Below, piece by piece: positions 35,051 through 47,040 of a DNA stretch of 64,000 nucleotides (position 1 is its first letter; each line of letters begins with the position of its first letter). Source of the stretch: Eupeodes corollae. Its lineage: Eukaryota > Arthropoda > Insecta > Diptera > Syrphidae. The stretch covers positions 24,873,946-24,937,945 of the forward strand of contig NC_079148.1 of assembly GCF_945859685.1 (NCBI RefSeq). Reading direction: 5' to 3'. The notes under the pieces were generated by a model. The model was not told where the DNA came from, ran no database searches, and was given only the letters and a program-made list of their open reading frames with translations. The position numbers and the translations under genes are program-made.

Positions 35051-35100
35051 TTGAATTCATAAAAATAATGCATTATTATCTCAACAAAATAAGTTAAAAA

Positions 35101-36212
35101 AAGAGGCTGGGATGTGACCCAAACTGATAACTTCACATCCCGTCTGTCGATTTCTCTTGCTTAAAAGTTTGTAGGTTTTCGTGTTGGGTTAAGAAAGTGG
35201 TCAGTTGAATTATTCTTACAAACAATATTTTTCATACAAAGAAACAGTTTAGTTTGAAAATTTGGTTTTGTTAAATAGATTTTTAGTCGAAAACATTTTT
35301 ACCAATTTTAGTAACATTTCTTAAATATTTACAAATTGGATGAATGAAATTAATTTGAAAGATATCAAGAACCGAAAGTCAATGTTTGCCAAATTTGCGT
35401 AAAAATTATTTCTTGCATATTTTATTTTTTTTTATGAACAAAGCGGACTGTTGGATTTCTATGAAATAAAAAAGTTTAAAGGCAATATTTTTAATTTTTG
35501 TAAAGCTTTTTGATTCGAAAGTAAATGTTTAACAAGTTTTGGAATTGTTTTTTTTTAGGTTTTCATTTTTTGTAAAAAAACTGTCAGTTAGATTTTTGTC
35601 AAAATTTTACTGAATATTGACGACAATGTTTCTTTGAAAGATAAAAGTAGTTTAAAGCCAAAATCTCAAAGTTTTGAAAAAATACTTGATACTTTTATTA
35701 ATTTTTTGTAGGTTTTAATTTTCTGTAAAAAAACTGTCAATGCGATTTTTCTCAAAAATTTTGTGAATGTTGAAAACAATATTTCTTATAATTTAAAATT
35801 AGTTGGAGACCATAACTTCAAATTTTTGAAAAGATATTTGTGTCGAAAATCAATGGTTACCAACTTTTTTAAGTTTTTATTTTTTTGTCAAAAAAAACTG
35901 TCAATTGGATTTTTCTCAAAGTTTACCGAATATTAAAAGCAACATTTCTTATAAGATAAAATAAGTTTGAAGCCATAATCTAAAGTTTTTAAAAAGATAT
36001 TCGAGTCTAAATTCAATTTTTACCAACTTTGAGTAATGTTTTTTATTAGTTTTTAGTTTTTGTAAAAAAATTGTTAATTCGATTTTTCTCAAAATTTTAC
36101 CAAATGTTAAAAACGTTATTTTTCGTTGCACAAAATTGTTTTGGAGATGAAATGATTTTCTATTCGTTTTTTTTTATTTATAAAAAAACCGTTAATTGTT
36201 TTTTTTTCAAAA
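35101..36212 (-). mobile_element. Family E element (E5), start truncated
   Basis: Begins with gaggctgggatgtgaccc (the hairpin end reversed) and runs through at least four array units (gtcgaaaatcaatggttacc, tgtcaattggatttttctca and so on), ending without the microsatellite or palindrome. It lies between two parts of a Tigger remnant. Confidence 0.75.
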
Positions 36213-36249
36213 TGAGTTACATCCTGTAATCACGCCTTTGAATCCTGGT

Positions 36250-37010
36250 GTACACAGTTAAGTAGTGTTATTTCAAAGCCCTCTTATTTGCTTTCGGAAA
36301 CCCTTAAGATCTGGGTTAGTATACGGCTTTATAATGAACTTTTAAATTTTGAACAATGTCCATGTCCGTCGATCGAACTGTTGAGGTCATGTTGGGGGGA
36401 AAATACTCAAGTTTTATAAACTTTAATTTATATTTGACTTGTTTTGGGTGGGCAGGACGTTTATCAATTAAGGATGCTTGTCCAAGCATTACATCGAGAA
36501 GCCAACCTGTAAAAAAATTTACTGTCATTCAAAAACTTTGGTTTGCTCTACCCAATGAATAAGACCTTTAGTTTTCTGAGCTTGTCATTTTGGACCTAAC
36601 AAGGCATGTTACTCTTTCTTTGCTGTACTTTCCTCCTAAATAACGTGGCGGCAAACATTTGTAAATAATCCCCTTTCTTCAACATTAAAAATGTCATCGG
36701 GTTTAAATACTCAGAAAACTTCTGAAATCTATTGTTTTCATTCATTGGCTTTATTATTATCAACAGAAACACTTTCATCAGACAAAACTTTGCTAAGGAT
36801 ACTATTTCTGGTTTTAAAACCTTGAAATTAGGAAACCGAAAGCTGTCTGCAAATGTCAGCACTTTTTTTTTAAATCGGGATGCTTGGAGGTAAACTATTG
36901 CGGCGCATACTTTCGAACTTAATTTCAGCTGAAAGGAAGTTTGACTTAGAGAGAGTCGTCTGTATATAGAAAGTAGTTCCAAGTTGCTTGTGTTTCAAAG
37001 ATGAACAGAT
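36250..37010 (-). pseudogene. Tigger/pogo-family transposase remnant
   Basis: Minus-strand frames show blocks of a Tigger-type DDE transposase in order: KGDYLQMFAA (around the first Asp), KYSKERVTCLV, TVNFFTGWLLDVML, KRPAHPKQVKYKLKFIKLEY (the DN.PAHP motif with Asp-Asn changed), then FPPNMTSTVRSTDMDIVQNL and KVHYKAVY. Stops and frameshifts interrupt it and catalytic residues are changed. It is an inactive remnant. Confidence 0.75.
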
Positions 37011-37930
37011 TTGAAATACAATCTGAAAGGCCAAAATGGCAAAGCACGCGCCAAATATAATATAATTGCTTTTTAAAACGATATAATTTTTTTAAATAAA
37101 ATTCCAGTATCATCAAACAATATTATTTGTATATACGAGTATTATCATTGGAATATCGCATTAAATAAATCAGAATTTTTTACTTTTGTTTTTAAGCACG
37201 CCATATGAAATGATAACTTATTTAATTTGATTTTTTGTTATTGATTATAATCATTCTAAGGAATGAGTTTTTGAAAGTGGGGAATGATTCATAAAAAACT
37301 ATAATTAATAGAAAATTAAAAAAAGTAATTAAATGTATAAGAAACTTAAAAATCCCAGAATTGTTTTCTTAAACCTTATTTAATTTGAGTAAAAAAAATG
37401 TTAAGAACTGTATGTTTGAGAATGCAGTTGTTTTACGAAGATAACTTAATTCATGTGTTAAGAAATGTTAAACTTTCAAATTACAAATTAAAACAACTAA
37501 TGTAATAATTTAAATTGTTTAGTAGTGGTTTCATTGTTTCAACCGTTTTGATAAATTATTTAAATTTCAAGATCATAATCGAAAGAAATTTTAATTATTT
37601 TTTAAGACGTAAAACAAATCTTAGACATCCCAAAGTCCTAAGCCACCATTGACTTGTCCCATACAATTAAGAACTGTTATACAACTGATAAGGTGTGGAT
37701 TTTACCAAAAAAAATTGACGATAAGATATCTTGTCTTATTAAATTGCGATGAACATGTTTTACTTTGATAAAATCAATTTTTAAAAATTAATTAAATAAT
37801 AAACTTTGATTCACAAAAAAGAAATAATGAATTATCTATAAATCGTTATAGATTGATCTCAAAAACAAAACATAGAATCTAGTTCCTTCTCGTTCTTTTT
37901 TGGAAGATAAACATTGTGAAGCTCCAGCGC
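37011..37930. other. AT-rich intergenic DNA
   Basis: No gene or repeat recognised; it leads into the promoter of the protease at 38031. Confidence 0.4.
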
Positions 37931-37936
37931 TCATAT

Positions 37937-37948
37937 AGATAAGATAAG
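37937..37948 (+). promoter_or_regulatory. Tandem GATA sites upstream of the protease at 38031
   Basis: AGATAAGATAAG, about 85-95 bp before the ATG and ~32 bp before the TATA box. Matches the element before the protease homolog at 32.7 kb. Confidence 0.6.
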
Positions 37949-37978
37949 GATTCCAATTTTTCGGCACATTGGGCCACC

Positions 37979-37985
37979 TATAAAA
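37979..37985 (+). promoter_or_regulatory. TATA box of the protease at 38031
   Basis: TATAAAA, ~50 bp before the ATG, implying a 5' UTR of only about 20 nt. Confidence 0.75.
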
Positions 37986-38030
37986 ATGCCTTGACCAAGA
38001 CAAACCGAAAGTATTCTTTACTTGACAATA

Positions 38031-38849
38031 ATGGCGTTCAAAGTTGGTGTGGTTTTAGTTTTGTGTGCCCTTGTGGCCTACGTCCAAGGTGCCGTCACTG
38101 GACGCATAGTTGGTGGTGATGAAGCCCTACCTGCCCAGTTCCCATACCAAATTTCCCTGCGTATGTTGGGCTCCCACGTTTGCGGTGGATCCATCATTTC
38201 TGAGAAATTCATCTTGACCGCTGCCCATTGTGTCGTCAATGAAGATTTTGAAGCGTATGTACAAAGTTTGAGAAACTTGAAACTTATTTATTAAATGCTC
38301 ACTTTCAATTTTGTGTATAGATACCCTGCTGAATACTTCTCCATCCGGGCTGGATCCAATGACCGCCGCTTTGGTGGTGTCGTCGTTAGAGTCCAAGCTG
38401 TTACCGTTCATGAGAATTACGACGGTGATGTTACCTCCGATGTTGCTGTCCTGGAACTTGTCAAACCATTGGTTTATTCAACAAAAATCCAACCCATCGA
38501 ATTGGAATCACACAAAGTTCCAGCTGGATCTGATGTCATCATCTCAGGATGGGGACTCCCAGAAACCTATGCCAAGGACATTCCAATTAAATTGAAGTAC
38601 AACACCGTTAAGGCCATCAGCTCATTGAAGTGTTTGACTAAAATCGGTATATTTTCGGAACAAATTTTGTGCTTGTCTCATGAAGCCAACAATGGTGCAT
38701 GCAGTGGTGATTCCGGTGGTCCAGCTGCATACAATGGCAGGTTAGTTGGTGTTGCTGGATTCGTTGTTCCAAGTTGCGGTACCACAAACCCTGACGGTTA
38801 CGCTAATGTTGCTTTCCATATTGATTGGATTAACTCAATCATTGCTTAA
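38031..38849 (+). CDS. Chymotrypsin-like serine protease (S1A), intact triad
   Basis: Exons are 38031-38254 and 38321-38849, with donor GC|GTATGT, acceptor GTGTATAG and intron phase 2; 250 residues. I chose ATG 38031 (MAFKVGVVLV) because it follows a TATA box at the usual distance and starts a signal peptide (~residues 1-20). Activation is at GR|IVGG (25/26). The triad His66 (TAAHC), Asp115 (SDVAVLEL) and Ser206 (GDSGGP) is complete. The residue at chymotrypsin position 189 is Gly (NNGACSGDSGGP), so trypsin-like cleavage after Lys/Arg is unlikely and a chymotrypsin/elastase-like preference is expected. It should be secreted and act as a digestive enzyme, most similar in memory to Drosophila CG9676-type proteases. 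AATAAA follows at 38912. Confidence 0.95.
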
Positions 38850-38911
38850 GTTAATTCTAATCAATAATTAATATTGTTGTGATAAATTATCAAACAAAAA
38901 GCGAATATACA

Positions 38912-38917
38912 AATAAA
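38912..38917 (+). terminator. Poly(A) signal of the protease at 38031
   Basis: AATAAA 63 bp after the stop codon. Confidence 0.7.
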
Positions 38918-39297
38918 ATATTTATATTTTATAATTACACAAAGAAAAATGAGCATTATTATCAATTTAAAGTAATACAGAATTTCTAGTAGAACAAAAA
39001 TGGTTTGAGTAGCAAAAAACCATCAAAGCTAATGTACAAAAAATGATTAATTTAAACGTTTATGCAAGGAACTCCAAACTTTTCTTTGATATGTGATGTT
39101 TTACTTCATTTTATGTGTTTTAAACTTAATCCGGGAAAAGCTTTTCATGAACTTAGTTCCCATAAATATTCTTCTTAGAAGCGACGAGACCATAACATTG
39201 ATTCTAGAATCACATATTATTCGGGCTGGATGAGACGAACAGTGAATCGTAAAGCATATTTTCAGCTCTTAATGCGACAGCTTTGAAGGTCCTTTAA

Positions 39298-39545
39298 AAT
39301 AAATAAATTAGGTGGCTCCATAGTCCGTTGATAACTTGGTCCTTGTGACTTACAACTCTCAACCATTCCTGTGCCCGAGTTATGTTGTCAGGGATAGAGA
39401 GGGCCTACAGTTTTAAGCCGATTCCGAACGGCTAATTTGAGAAACCACTTTTCCTAACAAGAATTATTCTTTGAGGATTTGTCAAAAATCCAGTGAAAAA
39501 AACTTAAGATGGCACAGAAAGGGATTGAACCCTTTAAAAGTTCTT
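39298..39545 (-). repeat. tRNA-derived SINE, copy S2
   Basis: On the minus strand: a B-box-like ggttcaatccctttctgtgcc, the body with caagaattattctttgagga (plus-strand reading) and tgttgtcagggatagagag, and a 3' tail gccacctaatttatttattt. The 5' A-box head is degraded. Same organisation as S5. Confidence 0.65.
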
Positions 39546-39549
39546 TAGT

Positions 39550-39785
39550 CTTGTGAACTATGGCTGCAAAATGTTCACCATTTTTGTGGTGAATTTTAAC
39601 AATTACAATGCGTTGTTAAATCTACTGTTCCATTTTTAGAATTTAGTAGTAGTTTTAACTTGTCACATGTCAAAGAAGCTTCAAGAGTGACAGCTTCCTA
39701 AATAAGCCAGGATTATTCAAAATTAAACCTCAAGTTGGAAAAGTTTTTATTATTTAATTTTGAGTGCATAATTCGTTGAGTCACG
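39550..39785. repeat. Repeat R, copy 1
   Basis: Contains gtggtgaattttaacaatta, acttgtcacatgtcaaagaa and gtgacagcttcctaaata, in the same order as similar phrases at 49430-49620 and 57150-57310. Non-coding; family not known. Confidence 0.5.
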
Positions 39786-40956
39786 CAATTTTATAAACAA
39801 AAAACCCAAACATTGTGTGACCATAATTTATTTTGTAACAATTCCTCCGAAAGCCATGATGGTCCGCCTCTTAATCATCAAAGCATAAATAAAATTATGT
39901 TGATGTTTATCGTTACACATATTGTGCTAAAAATTCCATGAAGCATGTTACAAAATCTGTGCTAAGCCGAGCCGGTAGCTTCAAATTGTTATCGGCTTCG
40001 GCGGCGGCGGTGTACCGCCACTGTTTTTTCTTTTCTTTTCAGAATTATTTAGCTTACTTTGCAGACATCCATATTTGATTTAACTATTTGTTGACAATGA
40101 AGAGTTGTGGGTTTATTTATTATGTTTATTAAATAAAAAACGAATGCTGTAGAAAGCAAAATTATACATTTCCCGCTTCCCGCTCTATTACCTTATACGC
40201 TGCGCTGTTTTGTTTTGTGCGCGTGAACGCGATCAACTGACCGCGAAATTGGCGATTTCCTCTTCTGTTTTCTGTGTGACAGAAGTCTGTACAGTCTGTG
40301 GGTCCCAAATGGCCCCATACGGGCGTTAGCCTACTGACCTAGAAAATTCTTCCATATAAACATTAAAGAAAAACAAATGACAAAAATGATCGTCTTGAAT
40401 TTCATATACATACGAAAAGCTGGTTTTTAAAGAAACACAATTTTTAATCGTGGCGGGAATGAGTTAGAAAAGTAGTTCTTTATTAAAAACTAAAAAAAAA
40501 GTCATGCCGCCTTATTCACCTGCGATGAGATGGTATTTTTTAATTGCAAAAAATAAAATACAAAACAAAAACTAGAAAAGGAGAAAATATGAAGAGTATA
40601 ATTTAATTCGAATTTAAATGCAGCACCCAAGAAGTGGTAGCTTATTTTCCGGTTATTTAATTTATACACACACGACGAATTTCTTTAATTAGGCGTCTTG
40701 ACTTTTTAGTGGCGATGTTTTTGCGGCTAAAAGCAGTTTTGTTCAAGTGTTATGCTGTGTGAGTTTGATGCATGGAAATATGTGACTAATTTACTAATTT
40801 TTAAATAATGATAATTACGACAACAATTTGAACTTCAACTTGAGTGTGGAGGTCTAACACCATACTTATAACTTATAAAGAGTGTACGACCGATTTATAA
40901 ATATTTGATTACCAAATTTAAAGGTTTTCTAAAATTTGGTAGTTAGAATTATATTG
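39786..40956. other. Intergenic with a GC-richer block at 39960-40330
   Basis: Contains a GC hairpin (ggcggcggcggtgtaccgcc, 39999-40018) and a balanced-composition stretch (gcgcgtgaacgcgatcaact; tgggtcccaaatggccccat) unlike its surroundings. It could be an LTR or leader of a retroelement. No frame is open. The rest is AT-rich. Confidence 0.35.
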
Positions 40957-41420
40957 GATGTTTTTTATAGACGCGTGGTTTTCAACCATGCAATACTTTT
41001 TCGGAATTGGTCTTTTTGACAGTTGTCATTTGACTAATACTCAGTTTAGTGTGCCATTTCATAATGAATAGAATTGGGCCTGAACAATTTTTGCAAATCG
41101 TGCAAATGTATTGCCAAATAATCGCGCGCCGCCTCAAATAGTTTTTGAACTTATTGAATTAAGCTAATAGTTGAAAAGGTAAATTAATAAGCATAATTTT
41201 CGTATTTGAACTGATCAAAATCCACAAGCCGTTGTTGAAAGTTACTGTTTAGCGTGCAGAGGGAGAGTTATTGCTGAAATAAAGCACCAATTACTACAAA
41301 AAGGGGTCGAAAAACGGAAATCTACGACAACATCATAATGGAAAACCATGATCTTTGAAATAAAACTCAATTCTTGACCATAACATTAAAAAACATGCGT
41401 TTTACTTACATATGAAAACT
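40957..41420 (+). pseudogene. Mariner-like transposase, N-terminal remnant
   Basis: The terminus (ttttttatagacgcgtggtt) matches the one at 2987. Downstream an ATG begins MNRIGPEQFLQIVQMYCQII, the standard opening of this mariner-type transposase (MNRI.PEQRLQIVQ.YY), after which stops break the frame. Later phrases (ttgaaagttactgtttagcg) may be more of the same gene. Dead copy. Confidence 0.65.
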
Positions 41421-42216
41421 ATCCGTCCAAAAAAAAAAAAAAACAATATTTACAACACCAAGGTTTCTGGTAATTCTTTTTGACAGTTTTTAAGAAAATA
41501 AGTTTTTCCTTCAACCCAGTTAGAAAAGGTAACAAACGAAAACGAGTTTAACTAAAAAAAGAAAAGTTCTTCCAATACATGGAAAAGAAAATTGCCCTAA
41601 GGAAAGCCAATAAGTTACTAAAACTGACGACTCATTTCCATTCTGTAAGTAAGTAAGTCTGTATTTTAAGTCTTCTTATTGTTTAACTTAATAAAACATT
41701 TTTACAATGGCATGACAACAAAAATTATACAGAAATATGTTTCTTACAAAGCAAGAATTATAACTAATATTGAGGGTTTTGGTATTGGCTTAGAGAAATA
41801 ATCCTTAAGGATTGTCCACCTATAAGCAGCTAACGAAGTAAAACGTAAATAGTAAATGGTTGTCATAAAACTAAAAAATGTTAAGAACCATGAATTCATA
41901 ATTATATATTCCAAGACCTAAGATCTTGATCACAAGACTGAGCTCTTCTTGATTTCTTCATTTGTACTCGTACGTCCTTAAAACTTCCTAAATTTAGAAT
42001 GTAATTAACAGTTAAGGAGGAAGGTGAAAGTGTTTAGAGTAGAGTTTTGTAGAAATTAGGTTTTAAGAAAGTACAGTGACAAAGTATCATTTAGTCGGTT
42101 TTTGAAAAAAAATAAAACTTACGTCGTAGGAAGGTTAATTTTACACAAAATATTCTTGAAAAACTTTGCAAACCCAGTGCGAATATATGATTTTTCATAT
42201 AACGTTTATTAATTTC
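41421..42216. other. Intergenic, no gene seen
   Basis: AT-rich, with a gtaagtaagtaagt run at ~41645. Confidence 0.4.
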
Positions 42217-43455
42217 CCACTGGAGGTTATTTAAAAGGGGTAAGTAATACTGTATGTCAAAATTCTGTATTTCACAATTCGGTGTGAACAAAATTCTCTT
42301 GTTAAAATTATGTAGGACAAAAATCTTTATTTTATAATTCTGGTTGGTTGAAACTTTCTATCTCAAAATGCTGTAAACAGTTTGAAAAAGAAATCTCGTT
42401 TTGATAAGGTAAAAAAGTGAGCGATCTTTCTTTTACATCATTTCGAAGAACAATTGCTTTTAAAACAAACTAGTTTTGAGAATAAGGAATTTTTCAATAA
42501 CACGACTTTGCATAATATTTCAAAACACATTTATTATTTTTCTGTAAATGAACGTGAATTTGTTTGTGTTTATAAAAAAGTTGTTAGTTTTCAAGTTTTT
42601 AGTGACTATTTTCATGGACGTAATATTGTTTTGACTTTTTGTTTTTCTTTTGGCTAACGCTTTTTTTTATTATTTGTATTATGTTAGTTGTAGTACCCGA
42701 GGCATGATGGTTAATGCGTTGGACTGTCATGTGAAATGTCCTGGATTCGATCCCTGCCTGTGCCACCTAAAGTAGGTCCCCTCCATTCCTGCAATTATGC
42801 GCACACAGGAATGGTTGAGAGTTGTAAGTCACTACAGCGCCACCTTATTTATCTTATTATGTTAGTTATTTTTATTTGATATTGTATATTATTTATTTTC
42901 TACTTATTTTTTTTTTATTTTATTGTGCTACAACGTTTGCTCTGGTTTCCAGAAATAAACAATAATGTAAATAAAGTGCTGGCTACATATACCTAGTTAA
43001 AAAACAGAATAATCTAAAATATGTTATCGTAAAATATGTTGGTTTACATTATTTTTTAAAAACTGAATTCGGACAGAATTGGCTCAGAAGCTACTGCCGA
43101 GAATACAGTCCTAGCATAAATACACTCACAAAGATCGAATATTTGGAAGGGTTATTAGCACAGTGTCATCAATGAACCAGATTAAGGTTAAAATACTGTG
43201 TGGGTTATAATACTGTATTCAAAACACTGTATGTCATAATACTGTGTGCATAATACTGTACGGTAATAATTCTGTTTTATGTATTCACTTTTGCGAACAG
43301 GATTTAAAAGCAGAATCTTTGTTTTAACTTTTGTTTAAAATGCATAATAAATTCAAATATTTGCACAATATTTCTAAAATTCTGTACGATGAAAATTCTG
43401 TATGATATTGAATTACTGCTTCGTCATAATGCTGTATATCAAAACCATGTAATAC
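42217..43455. repeat. Element with clustered ATTCTGTA/ATACTGTA motifs
   Basis: Two clusters of an irregular ~15-20 bp repeat built around aattctgta or aatactgta (for example aatactgtatgtcataatac-type) occupy 42240-42380 and 43180-43450, about 0.8 kb apart. The clusters resemble the subterminal repeat arrays of DNA transposons, and a SINE is nested between them. No transposase seen. Confidence 0.5.
42690..42862 (+). repeat. tRNA-derived SINE, copy S3, internally deleted
   Basis: A-box-like catgatggttaatgcg, B-box gattcgatccc, then gcctgtgccacc, a shortened body (aggaatggttgagagttgta) and the tail gcgccaccttatttat. The tRNA-like head is the clearest of the five copies. Confidence 0.75.
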
Positions 43456-44798
43456 CGCAATCCTTAAAAAGTAAGTTTTTATTACAAAATATCAAAAAAA
43501 AATCTTTTACAGGAAATTTACAGACTTTTGATCAACCAGAATTTTAACTTATTGTATTTTTACCTTACAATATTTTATGTACATATACATATATGCAATT
43601 TTGTAATAGAAGATTTTGACATAATACATTTTTTAATAATAGTATTACGACGCTTACAATATTTTTATCCCAATAGCGGTTTATTTGTATACTAAGAAGG
43701 TTTTTATATATTTTTAAGAATCGAATAATTGACATATTCAAACAAAGTTAAAAAAAGAACAATCTAAACACACTCAAAACAATTAATTAAATTCAAATGA
43801 ACATGAAATGTGACGGTGAATAAACTAGAATATAATAGTTATTGAGTCATTGTAGTTTCTGTAAATTATCATCGAACCATGCAAACTCTTTACAATAACT
43901 TATTGTTAAATATATTCACAAGTGCAGTGCAAAAAATTAAACTTAATAGTACCTACCAGAAGGTAATTGCATGCGCATTAAACTAAAATGCAACAACACA
44001 TAATAAATAAAACTTATCTATAAAACAGATGTTTGCGTTGTTTCCATTCAAAGTTAACCACAAACTAAAGCGATAATAATAATTGTAAACCTTACGTCAA
44101 AAAAATAAGTTAAAAAAAAACCCAAGCGGTTATTAGAGATATCTTCTATAATTTGATATTTATTTATCTAAAAAGACAAAATATCTATAGATAGCTTGAA
44201 AATGTTCACAGCCATCATTTGGATTAATTGCTATAAATAACTTGAGGAAAAAAAACCACAGTTTTATTCACACTCCCCCATAAGTATGTATTTAATAGAC
44301 TTTGAACTAAATGCATAGTTTTCGCAAAGGAATTTCGCAAAGTGCTGGAATAATTTTTAATACAATTATAATGGTATGCAAGTAAGGTATTTGTAATTCG
44401 TAAATAATGTCTGAAGCAAGGTTGTTTGTTTAGTACGCGTTGTTGAAGTGGTTTTAGATTTATTACCTTATGTTTTGATATCATTGATTGACACTTCTTT
44501 GTTTAAAGAAGAAATTCAATATAATAAAGGGTGTTTTCTTTTGACATTTATATTTAATTAAGTGTGGTGTTGTTTAAATTTGAAAATACGGGTTGAATTT
44601 CTTGATATATTATCAATGAGTGGAAATATAAATTTGACATGTTTTAAATGAACGCCAAGATTTATAAAACAAATCAATAAAATATTCATAAAAACTTTGA
44701 AACAGTCATATTCTAACATTTTACAATTTTCATAGTCACAACAAAATGTTTGAAAACTTTGAAGTCACAGTTCGGAGTTTCCCAAGAAATGTTTCCTA
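43456..44798. other. AT-rich non-coding DNA
   Basis: No gene or known repeat recognised. Confidence 0.4.
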
Positions 44799-45440
44799 CG
44801 GTGCCGTGAAATAAAGCCAAGCAAAAAAAGACGGTACCTAATTTAAAAATTTTAATTTTTGCACTTACAAAAGTGAAATAAGACCATTTTTGAACTCTAA
44901 GAAAGTGAAATAAGGCCATATCATTTTTAGAAATAAGACCAACTTATTTTTACGGTGACGTTTGTATGGGGAAGCATGCTGCTCCACAGGATTTGGGGTT
45001 GGTGCGTGGTGGAGTGCATACATTGTTTCTTTGTATTTTTTGCAAACCATACTGTTGAAATGTGTGGTACCAGTGGCGTGATGGTTAGTGAGATCGACTG
45101 TCATGACAGAGGTCTTGGGTTTAAACCTTGCCTGTGCCATTTAAAGTTTATTTGACTGCCTCTTGCGAGAAACTGAAAAATTCTCCAAGAGTAATTCTTG
45201 TCAAAAGTGCTTTCTCAAATAAGCTGTTCAAATTCGGCATTAAATCGAAGGCCCCCTCCATTCCTGGCAACATTACTCGCACACAGGAATGGTTGACAGT
45301 GATATATCACTGTTGAGAGTGATATACAACTAATTTGGCTTTATTTCTCTCTGCAAGTGTAGTAAGGCTAACTTTTTTAAATTGTCTTTATTACCCTTTA
45401 CAAAGGTGGAACTAGGCCAATTCTTAAAACTTTACTTGTC
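44799..45440. mobile_element. MITE-C copy 1, with nested SINE
   Basis: Left terminus CGGTGCCGTGAAATAAAGCC. Just inside are repeated gtgaaataaggcca-type motifs (44804, 44874, 44905, 44930). The right terminus is lost, but related sequence (taatttggctttatttctct, ggtggaactaggccaattct) resumes after the SINE at 45062-45330. Confidence 0.55.
45062..45330 (+). repeat. tRNA-derived SINE, copy S4
   Basis: A-box-like gcgtgatggttagtgag, B-box-like tgggtttaaaccttgcc, body ctgaaaaattctccaagagt, then acacaggaatggttgacagt. The longest body of the plus-oriented copies. It sits inside MITE-C copy 1. Confidence 0.75.
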
Positions 45441-45479
45441 TGCATTTCATAGCACTATTTACTGCGCTAGTTATTTCTT

Positions 45480-45735
45480 CAAGAGGAATAATTTAGCACT
45501 TTTATACATTTTCTCTTCGGGTCATGAGAACGAAAAGATCTAAGGCAATACTTCATCGATTCAATGCCTAAAAGACGGAACTCGTGGTCATGTAAAATTT
45601 TTGAATGTTGCAATAACTGAGAAAGACTGATATTATTCAAAATTTTTAAAAACAAATCTCTGCTATTGCAAGTACGGACGGAGTTGGGCTCGAGACAAAT
45701 AATTTTAAAGCTGATATCGGTGTTCATTGTGAATT
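45480..45735 (-). pseudogene. CR1/Jockey-like 3' fragment
   Basis: Plus strand aatgttgcaataactgagaa and acggacggagttgggctcga align with 10590-10700 and 17140-17240, the 3' coding end of the CR1-like copies. Only this end is present. Confidence 0.55.
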
Positions 45736-47040
45736 GTATACCTCATCTTTAAAATAAAATAAACAATCATTGATTTATCTCAAGGAAATACTAGTTTTGG
45801 AAAACTTAATATTTTAAAATCATAGTATATTTTAAAAAGCTTTAAAAAACACCCTTTATTTCATAAAAAGAAATAAAACACTACAAATATGTATATGGTT
45901 TCCCTATCATAAGAGAAAATAAGCTGCCAAATTGCCTAAAGCTTTTACATCCCTTTTTAAAAAACCTTAAAGAGAAAGTTAGGAGTTCAATTTTTCAATC
46001 TCTCTCTTTCTCCTTCTCTTTTTTGAAAGTGGAGAAAAAAGAAAATTGCAAACAAAAAAATGATAAATACAACTTTCATTGCCAACTGTAATATTGCCAT
46101 GGCCTTTATGTCTGCATGGCTCTATGCCAAAATAAACATTGAATAGGCAAACAAAAAAACTTGTAGACAAAAAACCAAAAAATTGTAACAGTTTTTTTTT
46201 TCTTAAGAACATAGAAGAATACGTTGATATTGATAGATGGGTCAATTTTCATTACCACCCCAAAGATGGTATAAGGGTTTAAGGGTAGCTTCAAAAAATC
46301 GTTAGCACTTAGCCTTAACCTTGACCCAATATAGTTTCCCTGTATATGATGCGGTTGTGTTTTAAGTGATTTTTGAAGCAGTCATAACAATTTAAAATTG
46401 CCATTGGCAAAAGAGAATACCTTCTCGTACTTATATAGAAATAAACTTACCTTTCTATGGGGGGCTTCTGTGAGTACTGCACAACTATTAAAAGATTATT
46501 TTGGCTCACACTCAACTTTACACGACCGGTTTCTGATTAAAGATACAAAACAGAAAATTAAAAAATAACAAGAACACAATTACAACAATCAATGTATCTA
46601 TATATGTACTCTCTAACGGTTTTGGCGACACAAATACGGAGAAGGGACCTTCTCAACAAAATAGCTTTGTACAACTTTTGGGTTAATAAACTGTATCTTC
46701 TTGTAAAGTATCTTATAAAATTTGAACCCAACAACAACCAAAAAAAAGAAATCACTGAACGGCGAACATATCTAAAAAGGTGAGTATGAATGCGATGTGC
46801 CACTTTATAAAAATATGCACCAGGTATGTCACTTTCGACAAAAATCCACACGTTACGAATGCAAAACAGCTTTAATCACAGGATTGTATCAAATTAAAGA
46901 GTTTTCTTTTTAAGTGACCACAATTTTATATTACAGAGCACTTTATTCAACTATGCAGACATTATTTTCGTTTAACTTTATTTTCCATATGGATGTTACC
47001 TACTTTGGTTTTATGGTAATAATATCCAAGAGATAGTTAA
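45736..47040. other. Intergenic, no gene seen
   Basis: AT-rich. The 97-codon minus ORF at 46558-46851 has no domain and no supporting signals. Confidence 0.35.

Noticed and set aside
36356..36562. 68-codon plus ORF
   Set aside because: Shadow of the Tigger-type transposase remnant read on the minus strand.
38127..38411. Minus ORF across the protease gene
   Set aside because: Antisense shadow of the intact protease exons.
42720..42780. Possible tRNA gene
   Set aside because: A- and B-box-like sequences are present, but the sequence cannot fold as a full cloverleaf and is the head of a SINE.
46558..46851. 97-codon minus ORF with hydrophobic stretches
   Set aside because: No signal peptide start in context, no splice sites, no family resemblance; composition expected of AT-rich DNA.
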